From NCBI GenBank assembly GCA_964508085.1, contig CAZDTI010000003.1, forward strand, positions 13,226 through 77,225: a DNA stretch of 64,000 nucleotides, read 5' to 3'. Origin of the DNA: CALGLS01 sp964508085 (GTDB lineage: Bacteria; Bacteroidota; Bacteroidia; Chitinophagales; Saprospiraceae). Position 1 is the first letter of the stretch. Every line of letters starts with the position of its first letter. Made by a program: the position numbers and the translations under genes. The notes under the pieces were generated by a model. It was not told the origin of the DNA. It did no database searches and was given only the letters and a program-made list of their open reading frames with translations. Positions 43,833-53,360 of this stretch are shown here, piece after piece.

Positions 43833-46800
43833 TTAGTAGCGCATCACTTTCCAAAGCCTTTTTCGCTCCGCTGATTCTACCTGCAATAAATAAACACCTT
43901 TTGGTAAATGTTTTAACTTTATATTTTTCAATTCTTCATTGGCGTCTAAATATTTCTCCCAAACGGTAGTTCCAAGCATCGTCTGCAAAGTCCATCGCTG
44001 TGGTTTATTATTTCGATGATTCAAAACAGTAAGTAAATCGCTTGTTGGATTTGGGAATAGTTGTACGGAGTCAAAATTATTATTAGCAGTATTCGTGTTG
44101 GTCAATACACCTACATTGTAGTTGATGGTGCTGTCGCAGCCGTATTGGTCCATTAAGATCAGAACAAAAGCAGTATCCCCCTCGATCAAAACATTGTGAA
44201 TGTAGGTTCCTGAAGTTACTGTCGTGTCTATATTGTTAGAAACTAGTCCTTGTAGTTTTAAATGTACGAAGTGAATGCTGTCGTATTCTGCAAAAGAAAT
44301 TAACTCTTGGATGGTCGTGTCTGCGTTTACTGGAATTCCAAGGTATTCTTCGTTGGCACAAATAAAGAGCTCTTCGCTAGTTGTAACATAAGGCTTTAGA
44401 ATCCGATGTTTCGTGGTATTGGTAATGATGGGTTCGTTGAAGTCAAAATAGATGGCAGCGGTGTTCTCTATGTCTTCGTCAAATGCAACACTCTGATTGG
44501 GACGGATGGTGAATTTAACAAAACCATTTGAGGCAACTTGATTGGTAGAACTATCTGGTAAAAGTATGTTTTCAAAAGTAAAATCCAGTGTTCTTGCGGC
44601 TCCCAATTCCCAGGTGAACGGATGGGAAGCGCTGTTGATTTCTAAAGTTGTTAAATCTAAATCTTCAGAAATTCTATCTCGAACGACGACTAAGAAAGCT
44701 GTATCATTCCCTGTGTTCTGAAAACGGATGGTGTACTGAATGGGCCAATCTTTGTAAATTCGATTAACAGGATTGCCCCCCGGAATTGCCGTTTTATCAT
44801 TGGGATCGAAAGAGCTGGTAACGGGGGCGCAAAAAGTTTCCTGAAAAGGGTTACCATTGTCCGAAAGAGGAAAAACAAAAAACACCTCATTGTTAACAAT
44901 ATCATCACAACTCGGAACAACCACGGAAGCGGTCTCCTCTACCGGAAAACCTTCTGTTTGGTCTGCCTCCAATCGCATCCCCTGCCCTTCCAAAGGATAG
45001 CCAATTTGCTGCATTCCTCCAGCAACAAGTTGGTATTCATCTACATCATGAAGCAACACAATATCATCAATAACAATCTCTACACGGAGCTGCGCTTCCT
45101 CGCCCATATCTCCCATTCCTATATTTTCTAAGTTGAAAAAGATGCTGTCATTTTCACAAAACCCACTAACCATTATAATGGAACCATCCCACAGTGAATC
45201 CGGAGAACAAAGCTCCTCCGACATTATTTCTACCTCCAAACATTGTAGATCCCAAATGGAAACACTGTCGCAATCAAGATAGGCATCTAAGAAAAAAGAA
45301 CCACATTCAAAGACATCTAGAGCGCCAACTTCAAAGAGGTAATTCCCATCCCCATCAAGGGTATAGGGAACAGAAGCATTTTCAAAAAGCAGGAAACTAT
45401 CCAGCGCTACAGAGACAATCATATCTTCGGCAGGGAGCGCACCGTGATTGCAATAGTCAATCACAAAACGGTTGGTGAAGCAGGCACGCATACTTCCGAT
45501 ATGCAGTGACCAATCTATAAACGAGCAGTCTCCCTCAGGACTCAAACTAAAATCCGTAGTAATGGAATCTCCAGTAGCACCAGCATAAATGAGGCTGTCG
45601 CTAAAACAAGGCGTCCAGAAATCGATGGGCGAAAGAACGTTCATATTCCAATCTCCTTCAAATACTGGAAGCCAGTAATTCCCCAAACTATCTGTGGAGG
45701 TAACCCATTGGTAGTCGTTATTTTCTACTGTAATCAGCCAATCTTCTACTGTAATTTCATCTGGATCAATGATACAATTGTCATTCAAATCCGCTGTAAC
45801 ATTTCCAACCACATAGGAATGATCCTGACCATCGAAGCAACCTAAAATCACTTCATTTATGTGTTCACACCCCGGATCATTGTTATAAACTTCTGCATAA
45901 CCTCCTTCCAATAAATAATTGCAAATGTTTTGTTGGGAGCAGAAAGAAAGTTGATCATTGTTTTTCAAAGTCAATTTATCCAATGTTTCCAAATTTATCC
46001 CTTCGAGGGCAGAGATATCTGAGAGGACGGGATTATTATTAATCGAAATAATATTGTTCGAATTATTTTTAAATCCTTGTATTCCTTCCAGTCCAGACAA
46101 GCTTTCTAAAGAAGTATTTCCCGAAATAGCGAAGTAAATACCTACTGACATCTGTTGTAGAGCACTTAGATCTGTTAAGACAGGATTATCCAGAAGGGTG
46201 AAATTAGTTTCTACCGATTCTAATGCTTCCAACCCAGACAATGATGTTAAAGAATTATTACGATGAATATTGCACCAACCATTTATAGTGTCAAGACTCT
46301 GTAATCCGGATAAGTCCGTTATTAAATCATTCTCATCAATCGTAAGACTTCCATCTACATACTCTACACTATTTAACCCTTCTAAACTGACAAGGTTCGG
46401 ATTATTTATAACAAACAAATAAGTAGATACAAAAGTCAAGTTAGAAAGCCCACTAATAGATTCCAGATTTTCATTCTCTTCTATCCAAAGGGAACCACTT
46501 AGTGTTTTTACTCCTTCCAATCCATCCAGATTTTGTAAGCTCAAATTATCCTTAAGGATAACAGATCGATACAAGCTGTCCAGTGGAGGTAAATCTGTAA
46601 GTGTGGTAAGCAGAGGGTTAGAATTAATTTGTATTGAACTAATATTCAACGATTGCTCTAGGCCTTGTAGGGAAGTAAGCCCATCATTTCCCAAAAGAGA
46701 AAGCGTCGATAAATCAGTTAGGTTAGGCATCCCTGTTAAATCAGTAATTGCAGGACAGTTGATAATACTAAGACTGTACAAAGAAGTCAGTGCGTCTAAG

Positions 46801-47312
46801 CCTGAGAGTCCAGATAATTGCGGATTATTTCGACAGTTTATAGAGTGTTCTATTCGTTGTAAACTACTCAGCCCCATTATATTTTCTAAAGACTCATTAT
46901 ACTCTAAACGCAAAACACCTCCCTCGGAAAGTAAGGCTCCTACTTCACCGATACTTTCTAAGCCTCCAAGTCCCTCAAGTGACACTAAGCTGGAATTATT
47001 CTTAATATGAAAATGCCCCACAAAGTTTAAGTTATCCAAACCTGATAAATCTATCAATGCGGTATTCTCCAGAATCTTGAAGTCTCCTTCAACTCTTATT
47101 ATTTGGCTTAAGCCATTAAGATTCGTAATCCCTCCAGGGTTGGATTCGGTGATTTGAATATGTCCTGTGATGTTTGTACAATTCGGATAATCAATGGCAA
47201 AATTATCGATCTCTTGTTGCGTACTCAGGACTAGTGTGTCTGGTAGACAATCCTGTGCTACTACGTTAAAGAAAAAGCAACAAAAAGAAAAGAGCAAAAT
47301 ATGTTTTTTCAT
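43833..47312 (-). CDS. leucine-rich-repeat T9SS type A secreted protein (copy 2)
   Basis: The 1159-residue protein repeats the design of the 1272-residue protein at 26.6-30.4 kb. It has a signal peptide, a TQQEIDNFAIDYPNCTNI opening, about 430 residues of 23-24-residue LRR-like repeats (LSGLDNLNFVGHFHIKNN type) and an SD-B-like domain (VGNVTADLNDNCIIDPDE). Beta modules follow, then a DUF7619-like domain (SFDPNDKTA to YFDFNEPIITNT). The C-terminus is a type A sorting domain (VQLFPNPTSDLLTVL to GVYLLQVESAE). It has about four fewer LRR units. It is probably a surface adhesin or receptor. The divergent partner (462 aa) starts 249 bp away. Its stop codon touches a 158-bp palindrome. Confidence 0.9.
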   Translation of the reverse strand: MKKHILLFSFCCFFFNVVAQDCLPDTLVLSTQQEIDNFAIDYPNCTNITGHIQITESNPGGITNLNGLSQIIRVEGDFKILENTALIDLSGLDNLNFVGHFHIKNNSSLVSLEGLGGLESIGEVGALLSEGGVLRLEYNESLENIMGLSSLQRIEHSINCRNNPQLSGLSGLDALTSLYSLSIINCPAITDLTGMPNLTDLSTLSLLGNDGLTSLQGLEQSLNISSIQINSNPLLTTLTDLPPLDSLYRSVILKDNLSLQNLDGLEGVKTLSGSLWIEENENLESISGLSNLTFVSTYLFVINNPNLVSLEGLNSVEYVDGSLTIDENDLITDLSGLQSLDTINGWCNIHRNNSLTSLSGLEALESVETNFTLLDNPVLTDLSALQQMSVGIYFAISGNTSLESLSGLEGIQGFKNNSNNIISINNNPVLSDISALEGINLETLDKLTLKNNDQLSFCSQQNICNYLLEGGYAEVYNNDPGCEHINEVILGCFDGQDHSYVVGNVTADLNDNCIIDPDEITVEDWLITVENNDYQWVTSTDSLGNYWLPVFEGDWNMNVLSPIDFWTPCFSDSLIYAGATGDSITTDFSLSPEGDCSFIDWSLHIGSMRACFTNRFVIDYCNHGALPAEDMIVSVALDSFLLFENASVPYTLDGDGNYLFEVGALDVFECGSFFLDAYLDCDSVSIWDLQCLEVEIMSEELCSPDSLWDGSIIMVSGFCENDSIFFNLENIGMGDMGEEAQLRVEIVIDDIVLLHDVDEYQLVAGGMQQIGYPLEGQGMRLEADQTEGFPVEETASVVVPSCDDIVNNEVFFVFPLSDNGNPFQETFCAPVTSSFDPNDKTAIPGGNPVNRIYKDWPIQYTIRFQNTGNDTAFLVVVRDRISEDLDLTTLEINSASHPFTWELGAARTLDFTFENILLPDSSTNQVASNGFVKFTIRPNQSVAFDEDIENTAAIYFDFNEPIITNTTKHRILKPYVTTSEELFICANEEYLGIPVNADTTIQELISFAEYDSIHFVHLKLQGLVSNNIDTTVTSGTYIHNVLIEGDTAFVLILMDQYGCDSTINYNVGVLTNTNTANNNFDSVQLFPNPTSDLLTVLNHRNNKPQRWTLQTMLGTTVWEKYLDANEELKNIKLKHLPKGVYLLQVESAERKRLWKVMRY

Positions 47313-47561
47313 AATATTTATATTAGAACTTATATCAAGTTATTTCCTACACCAGCTATAAAAACAGTGGTTTAAACTGATTTTTTCATAGTTATCAAAC
47401 TACTTATCATCGATTCAATACAAAAATAGAGTGAATTCCTTGATATAAAAAGAACATTTATGTAATGAAATACAAATCATAATCACATTTTCTTTTGACT
47501 ATCAACTACTTACGAACTTATAATACAACATGATCTTAAATTATTTGTACCTTGGAGGTCT

Positions 47562-48950
47562 ATGAAATTGCTCAAAATCATAAATAAACTTCCTCGGCGA
47601 GATTGGCTAAGGTTCCAAAGTCTGCTTTCTGCGACTTCTTTCAATCAAAGAACAGATGTAAAATTATTGTTGTCTGTGATTATTGCAGAAAAAGGACGCT
47701 CCTATCCTTCTCGCTTTTATTGGAAGAAGGCATTTCCTGATAAGACCTTTTCGTTAAAGGATTTCAATTTGGTGACCTCTCGCTTATTTAAGCTTTTGGA
47801 GGATTACCTGATACAAGAAGAAATGAAGAAAGAGGAATCGCTAAAAAAATTCTATTTGGCGAAAGCTTACCGTCGGTTGCAAGAGGAAAAACAGTTTAAA
47901 GGAGCTGTCAAGAGTACAGTGAAGGCGCTGAGTAAAGAGTCCTTCCAAAATATGAATTATCTCCAACTTCAGCATGATCTTTCTTTTCAACAATTTGACT
48001 ACATATTGAGTTTTAACCGAAAAGAGAAAACCAATTTACAAGAGGTCAACAATCATCTAGATGCCTACTTTGTAGCGGCCAAACTTCGGTATGCTTGCTA
48101 TGGTCTTTCCCGGGAAGTAGTTACACAGGAGAAATACGAGATTGGATTATTAGAAGAAGTACTCGCTCAGGTCAATTCAAAACCTGATTTGTTAGACATT
48201 CCGGCCATTGCTATTTATTTCTATTGTTATAAAGCAATGAGAAAACGAGAAGATAACGACTCTTTCCTTTTACTCCGTCAAGCAATTGCACAACATCAAT
48301 CTGTGTTTCCGCCAAATGAAATCAGAGATCTTTATAATCTTTCCATCAACCTGGCCATTCGTAAATTGAATATGGGTTCCCTCCCTTTCGCAAAAGATGC
48401 TTTTGAACTTTATGTGTCTAGCCTAGAACAAGGCTATCTTCTGGAAGATGGTATTTTACAAGAAAGCGCTTATGGTAATATTGTTTCCTTAGCCTGTAAG
48501 CTGGAAGAATACGAATGGGCACATCAATTTATCAAAGATTACAAAGGATATTTAAAAGCTGATTATCAAGATCCACTACATTTATTCTCTTTAGGAAAAT
48601 TGTACTATGAACAAAATCAACTAGAAGATAGTCTTAAGCAATTGGTTCAAGTAGAAACAAAAGCTTCTTTCCTTTTCTTAGGCGCAAGAATATTACAGTT
48701 GAAAATTTACTATCAATTAGGTGAATTTGATCTGCTGGAAAGCCTGCTGGAAAGTCTACGCGTTTATTTGCGAAGGAGTAAAGATCTAGCTTATCGCAAA
48801 AAACATTATAATAATATACTGACCTTCACAAGGCAGTTATTGCAACTCAATGCAATGAATAAGAATGAAATAGCGCATTTAAGAGATCGTATTTTAAATG
48901 CTGAGGTTTTTGCAGAGCGGAGTTGGTTTTTGAAGCAATTGGAGAAATAG
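47562..48950 (+). CDS. 462-aa helical protein of unknown function (copy 2)
   Basis: This is a paralogue of the 461-residue protein at 30.7-32.1 kb. It has almost identical length and the same ordered blocks (KIINKLPRRDWLRF, FYLAKAYRR, NYLQLQHDLSFQQFDYI, AIYFYCYKAM, LESLLESLRVYLRRSKDLAYRK). It is soluble, all-helical and TPR-like. A Shine-Dalgarno-like GGAGG lies 6 bp before the ATG, which is unusual in this phylum and supports this start. As with copy 1, it is divergent from an LRR T9SS gene. The function is unknown. Confidence 0.72.
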   Translation: MKLLKIINKLPRRDWLRFQSLLSATSFNQRTDVKLLLSVIIAEKGRSYPSRFYWKKAFPDKTFSLKDFNLVTSRLFKLLEDYLIQEEMKKEESLKKFYLAKAYRRLQEEKQFKGAVKSTVKALSKESFQNMNYLQLQHDLSFQQFDYILSFNRKEKTNLQEVNNHLDAYFVAAKLRYACYGLSREVVTQEKYEIGLLEEVLAQVNSKPDLLDIPAIAIYFYCYKAMRKREDNDSFLLLRQAIAQHQSVFPPNEIRDLYNLSINLAIRKLNMGSLPFAKDAFELYVSSLEQGYLLEDGILQESAYGNIVSLACKLEEYEWAHQFIKDYKGYLKADYQDPLHLFSLGKLYYEQNQLEDSLKQLVQVETKASFLFLGARILQLKIYYQLGEFDLLESLLESLRVYLRRSKDLAYRKKHYNNILTFTRQLLQLNAMNKNEIAHLRDRILNAEVFAERSWFLKQLEK

Positions 48951-49004
48951 ACTAAAGCGCAAGCTTAGTTATTAACAGATTGGAGCGTGTTCAATAAAGT
49001 GTGT

Positions 49005-49105
49005 CAGCGGGTAGATTGCCCCTTCGACAAGCCCGCCCGCCCGCCTGACCGGAACGGGCTGGTTCCGGTTCGGACTGGCTCAGGGCAGGCTCTTTAGGGA
49101 TTTAA
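49005..49105. repeat. G+C-rich dispersed-type hairpin element
   Basis: This patch contains CCTTCGACAAGCCCG, CCCGCCCGCC and a stem ACCGGAAC (49048-49055) / GTTCCGGT (49062-49069), then GGCTCAGGGCAGGCTC. The CTTCGACAAGC...GCTCAGG words resemble the dispersed repeats seen in many Bacteroidota genomes; a partial relative (GCTGAGCTTGTCGAAAGAG) occurs near 53010. It is much more G+C-rich than its neighbours and lies between two convergent genes. Confidence 0.6.
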
Positions 49106-49190
49106 GGGCTGCGCTAGGAAATGACACAGAGGTAGAACAGTCCCACAGATTACTTTCACCATTCACAAAAAAGAATACGGCTCTCAACTT

Positions 49191-50543
49191 TCAATAGTTA
49201 AAAACATTTGAGACCTCCAACTCTGGATTCAATTGCTCCAACTGATCTCGTACCATTTTTCGATACGTCTTATCTCCATCATAATTACCAACCTTCATAA
49301 CCTGAAATTTAGTGTATCCAAAAGTACTTGGCAGGTTGACCTTCCATTTTCCTCCTTCTTTGTTTAGGATAACATAGAATCCAATGCTTTCCCTGGTCTG
49401 CAATATATTTGAAATCAATTTTACAAGAACGCTAGCCTGCGTTCTTGATTTCATTTCAACAGAAGAAAACCGTGGAGATTTTATATGATCATCAATACTC
49501 CACAATCCAACGTTCAACAACTTTGTATAAAAACCAAATTCCTTAAGTAATTCATCATCCTTAACAGGAAATTTACCTTTCATTGACACACAAAAAGAAT
49601 AGTACGCATGTAACATAATACTATAAGTGGCAGATCTGAATCCTGAATTTCGTATAAACTCATTCATTTTTTGTTTATCTCCTACTCTTGCTAAGCGTGC
49701 AACTTCTAATAAATATTTTTTGGAATCCGCGTCCAACATAACGAGTGAAGAGTCTATAGACATTTGGGTTACGAACTTCTGGACAACCCCTTGCAACTCT
49801 GCTTTTAAAGCATCTCCCTCTTTCAAATAAACATGAAAATCTCCGTCCTTTTTCCGTTCTGCATTATATAGCTTTAATGGTGTTTCATTTGCTAAACCGG
49901 GCAGCACCATTCCAGAAATAGCCGCTGATGACCCTTTCACATAATGGCTGTTTTTGACATCTAATTTAGCAATAGTCTTTTTCAGAAAAGAAGCTTGATC
50001 TAATACAAAAGCAGTTCCCATATTGTTACTCCTTTTACTACCTAGATCTGATTGGACATAACGTAAAACAACAGAATCCGGCAATACCTTATCTACTTTC
50101 ACCTCATAAAAGGTTTTATTATCTGCCGACAATGCATAATAATCTTCAGTTGTTGGCTCTTTAATTCTTGCTAGCAACTCCTCCTCCGCTTTTTCTTTAC
50201 GGGCTGCTTGTGCTTCTATTCCTTTACGCTCTTTCATTGAACTCTGCATCGTAAAATAGCCAAAGGCAATTAAACCTAACAATATTCCTGCAAATCCATA
50301 AATAGGGGTTTTAGGTCGACCATAAGCCTGATCGAAAAATTTTGACATCTCTGGATTTACTTTATAGGACTTACCATCTATTTTCATCATCCACAATTTT
50401 TCAAATGGGAAAATTGGAATAAAGAGAATGTGAAAAACCCGTAATCCGCATTGAAAACTAGCCCCTCTCTCTACAGGGAGTTCAGGAGGCAACTGATTTC
50501 TGGATATTGTTTTTAATGGAATAGTGTAGTAACCAAGGATCAT
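49191..50543 (-). CDS. single-pass membrane protein of unknown function
   Basis: The 450-residue protein has an N-terminal region of about 95 residues with a weakly hydrophobic stretch (CGLRVFHILFIPIFPFEKLW). One clear membrane helix follows (TPIYGFAGILLGLIAFGYF, near 100-120), then a charged coiled-coil (MKERKGIEAQAARKEKAEEEL). A large soluble C-terminal region follows (about 150-450) with mixed helices and strands, and no catalytic motif. No family is recognised. It stands alone between the 462-aa gene and the beta-barrel gene. Confidence 0.55.
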   Translation of the reverse strand: MILGYYTIPLKTISRNQLPPELPVERGASFQCGLRVFHILFIPIFPFEKLWMMKIDGKSYKVNPEMSKFFDQAYGRPKTPIYGFAGILLGLIAFGYFTMQSSMKERKGIEAQAARKEKAEEELLARIKEPTTEDYYALSADNKTFYEVKVDKVLPDSVVLRYVQSDLGSKRSNNMGTAFVLDQASFLKKTIAKLDVKNSHYVKGSSAAISGMVLPGLANETPLKLYNAERKKDGDFHVYLKEGDALKAELQGVVQKFVTQMSIDSSLVMLDADSKKYLLEVARLARVGDKQKMNEFIRNSGFRSATYSIMLHAYYSFCVSMKGKFPVKDDELLKEFGFYTKLLNVGLWSIDDHIKSPRFSSVEMKSRTQASVLVKLISNILQTRESIGFYVILNKEGGKWKVNLPSTFGYTKFQVMKVGNYDGDKTYRKMVRDQLEQLNPELEVSNVFNY

Positions 50544-50700
50544 ATCTAAAGTTTTAGTTTATTAGTAAATAGCCTTCGCTTCGCTTCATGAAATACAGAA
50601 GAAACTGGGGAGCTTCGACTGGCACTTAAAACCACCAAAGTAATACTTCCAATCAGAATATCCAAAAGGAAACCTCATAAGAGCAGTACATCTCTAAACG

Positions 50701-50730
50701 AAAAAAAACCCGGCTACATAATTGTAGCCG
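50701..50730 (-). terminator. intrinsic terminator
   Basis: CGGCTACA (50711-50718) pairs with TGTAGCCG (50723-50730) around a 4-nt loop. On the minus strand the stem is followed by GGTTTTTTTT. It is about 240 bp beyond the stop of the beta-barrel gene, so it ends a long 3' untranslated region or a separate small transcript. Confidence 0.8.
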
Positions 50731-50844
50731 AGGTTATACTATATAATATTGGGAAAAAACTCTTGTACCATCTTTAGGAATGATAAAAGACCTGTCGATG
50801 GATTTTAATATGGATATAGATTTCTTTACTTAGCACGAAAAGGT

Positions 50845-50917
50845 ATAAATAGGTCGGTACGTAGGTATTAATGACTTTCCTGTTATTCGGTCCGCCATTA
50901 ATACCGTACCTATTTAT
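50845..50917 (-). ncRNA. candidate structured RNA or 3' UTR element
   Basis: ATAAATAGGT (50845-50854) pairs with ACCTATTTAT (50908-50917). Inside it GGTATTAATG (50864-50873) pairs with CATTAATACC (50896-50905). A bulge of 9 against 2 nt lies between the two stems, and the apical loop is 22 nt. On the minus strand it is followed at some distance by a strong terminator. Strand is assigned from that terminator only. No known RNA family is recognised. Confidence 0.35.
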
Positions 50918-50965
50918 GATGCGAAGGGACTTAAGAATTGATATTTCCTTTCCCTCCAAATTGAT

Positions 50966-51568
50966 TTAAAACTTTGAAGTCAGACCTAGGTTGATCAACG
51001 ATGCACCGTATCCGATTTCACCGAACACACCGAAGTGTTTGGTCATCATATATTTCATCCCTACATAACCAGAATATTTCACTCCGGTGTTGGTTCCTTC
51101 TTCGATAATAATGCCTTCCACTCGATCAACTGTTGGATCTAATTTCTGCACATCTGATATGTGGTAACTGACCATAGCACCTCCATAAAAATCCGTGCGC
51201 TCTCTGTTAAAGTGTCCTTCTAAACGAGCACCGATGAGGTAAAAATCGTTACGAACAACGGCTACATCTGTTGGAATTTCATCAGCAACATTATCCTGAG
51301 ACTGGAAACCATTGGTGGAAGAAAACCCAGCATAAGCACCCACGGAAACATATTGTTTGATTCTGTAGTTCATCATGAAACTCAATGGAATAATTCGGGA
51401 CTTACTATTTTTGGAAACGAAAGTGGAAAGCACACCAACACCGGCAGCAAATTCAACATCTCCTTTTTTAAATTCAACTTCTTCTGTTGTTACGTTTTGT
51501 GCAAATGTAGTTTGAGTTGTAAATAAAGTTACAAGGCAAAGGGCGATAATAGGGAGTAGATTTTTCAT
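50966..51568 (-). CDS. outer-membrane beta-barrel protein
   Basis: The 200-residue protein has a signal peptide (KNLLPIIALCLVTLFTTQTTFAQN). The mature part has alternating strands (VEFAAGVGVLSTFV, IIPLSFMMNYRI, YVSVGAYAGFSS, FYLIGARLEGHF, FYGGAMVSYHI, KYSGYVGMKYM, FGVFGEIGYGASLINLGLTSKF) and ends in a Phe. This is the usual form of an eight- to ten-stranded OMP barrel of Bacteroidota. It sits in the outer membrane. No specific transport or adhesion role can be read. A long 3' UTR with two hairpins follows. Confidence 0.8.
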   Translation of the reverse strand: MKNLLPIIALCLVTLFTTQTTFAQNVTTEEVEFKKGDVEFAAGVGVLSTFVSKNSKSRIIPLSFMMNYRIKQYVSVGAYAGFSSTNGFQSQDNVADEIPTDVAVVRNDFYLIGARLEGHFNRERTDFYGGAMVSYHISDVQKLDPTVDRVEGIIIEEGTNTGVKYSGYVGMKYMMTKHFGVFGEIGYGASLINLGLTSKF

Positions 51569-51725
51569 GTTTTAAGATTTTGTATAAAGTTAATTAAAGG
51601 GTTTCGTCTAGAGTTAAGCCGACCTGAATTAGAGGTCAACCTTTAGCGCAAAGCAATGTGGCATTATTACCAGATACTTGCGTAACTAATTGATAATTAA
51701 TTTCTTAAGTTAAGTATTGAATTTT

Positions 51726-51911
51726 CTAGCGAGCAGTTGCTAGTGAGATTTCTGTTGTTGTAATAGCTTCTTCTGGTATTACTTTATCAACAGGAGTAGT
51801 TTTAGTTTCTGTTTCATTTAGCGTATTGTAAGGACATCCATATCCTCTTGCACATGAAGAAAATAATACTAATCCTAGAGCTACGATGACGATTGCTTGT
51901 AAACTTTTCAT
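51726..51911 (-). CDS. small lipoprotein with CARGYGCPY motif
   Basis: The 61-residue protein has a signal peptide ending LVLFSSC with a clear lipobox. The mature peptide starts CARGYGCPYN, a short block that recurs in small Bacteroidota lipoproteins, then runs through a Thr/Glu-rich tail of about 30 residues. It would be anchored to the outer or inner membrane. The function is unknown. It is the last gene before a 1.4-kb stretch without genes. Confidence 0.65.
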   Translation of the reverse strand: MKSLQAIVIVALGLVLFSSCARGYGCPYNTLNETETKTTPVDKVIPEEAITTTEISLATAR

Positions 51912-53360
51912 TGGTAATGTTTTTTGTTTTGAAAAAATATAATCGTTAAGTGTAAAAGGATTTGGTATCTATAAATGTGCTTTTAAAAGTTAAAAAAATA
52001 ATTAAAATTATACCACGAAGGTAAATTGTCTATATAATGTTGGGATGAAGAAAAAGTAACTAAATTGTTACCATAATTATCATCGCTTGTCTACTTACTA
52101 TATCCAATTCAAGGACAAAACGCTGCAAGGAATACAAACTTTAACATTTTATTTTGTGAAATACTTCTGAACAAAAAATAAAAGTGGTACATGTTACCTT
52201 TAACAATACTTCTACTAAATCAGAAGAAATCAAATTCACAATGTCTATCATTGCTTTGTTCAATACTAAGACCCTTATTTGTAGAGATACCCCTACGCAA
52301 AAGTGAATTAATTTATGCCTACCCAAACAAATGCAAGCGGGCCGACCAAAGCGGATTCTGGAACTAGAGTATTTTGAAAATTTAAAGCGACCTGATGTGG
52401 TAAAAGTTGGTACTTATATTTCGTTTTTTAGCGCGAAGCAAAAGGAGATTTTTTAGGGATAAAGGAGAAATAATTTTTCTATTCGTATTCAAAGCTTTTG
52501 AGTTGGCTTACTTAAAAAATTTAGACATAGTGATTAAATCATTTTATTCAAGAAAGAAAGCTCAATTGGCTTCTATTCAAACAGGATAGTTATTAACCTG
52601 AGTCCCTTTGTTCTAGTTTTTTTATTTTAGCTTTTTTTGTCTAACAAAGCGTTTTTACGACTTTGTTAACCATATAAAGCTTTTTTGATATGGATTATTA
52701 TGTGAGCGTGTGTTTTTTTCTAAAATATTTATTTTTTGCGGAAAGAGAACTGAATAGATTAACAGGATGAGTAGAACGTTCTTCCTTATTTGTAGCCTAC
52801 CGAATTTTCCATTCTAAATAATCTATTTTGAGTAAAGTAGAAAGTCTTAATTAAGTACATGTACAAAATAATCAATAACTTATGATGGTCTCTCTTTAAG
52901 CTATTCTTTGTGTTAAAATACTCATTACCCAAAGCGGTAACCTGTCCGAAAGACTTCGATCGGTCTGGCTCCGTCTTTTACTCCTTGGCTACTTCAAAAA
53001 TACTTGTGCTGAGCTTGTCGAAAGAGCCTCCGTTATATGCTCATTATTCTTGTCCAAGCACTTATTTTGCTTAAAATTATTCAAAGTAAATAAAAAGTTG
53101 ACCTATATATACTGGGATATCCATTCACTCCGTTTCGTTCCTTTATTTCTCATTAAAATCTTTAAATAAAAAGGATTCTGCATAGGCTTTGCTTCTTTAT
53201 TTCGTTGCTAAATATTCTTTTCCCAGATGCAACTCATTAAAGAGGTGCCGTTTATTTGTCATTTCAGTCTTTTTTTTGTAAATTAAAGGCTAGCAAAGTC
53301 GAAGAAACGAACGACTCAGATATTTGATTTACAGAACTTTAACTTACAAAAAAAACATCC
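51912..53360. other. 1.4-kb AT-rich region without a supported gene
   Basis: Only short frames occur (for example 52141-52326 minus and 52407-52589 plus), and neither has a family signature or good flanking signals. A dispersed-type sequence GCTGAGCTTGTCGAAAGAG lies near 53010, and CTTCGATCGGTCTGGCTC lies shortly before it. The stretch is highly AT-rich, especially 52600-52900. It may be degraded DNA or a long regulatory or non-coding region upstream of the DUF1800 gene. Confidence 0.55.

Larger units (their letters stand above)
50544..50965. other. non-coding region with two hairpins
   Basis: This 420-bp region between two minus-strand genes holds a terminator at 50701-50730 and a longer structured inverted repeat at 50845-50917. 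No supported gene was seen; a 61-codon frame at 50774-50959 overlaps the structured element and is not called. Confidence 0.55.

Noticed and set aside
52141..52589. Two frames of about 60 codons in the 1.4-kb empty region
   Set aside because: No promoter consensus, no family pattern, and length expected by chance in AT-rich DNA.
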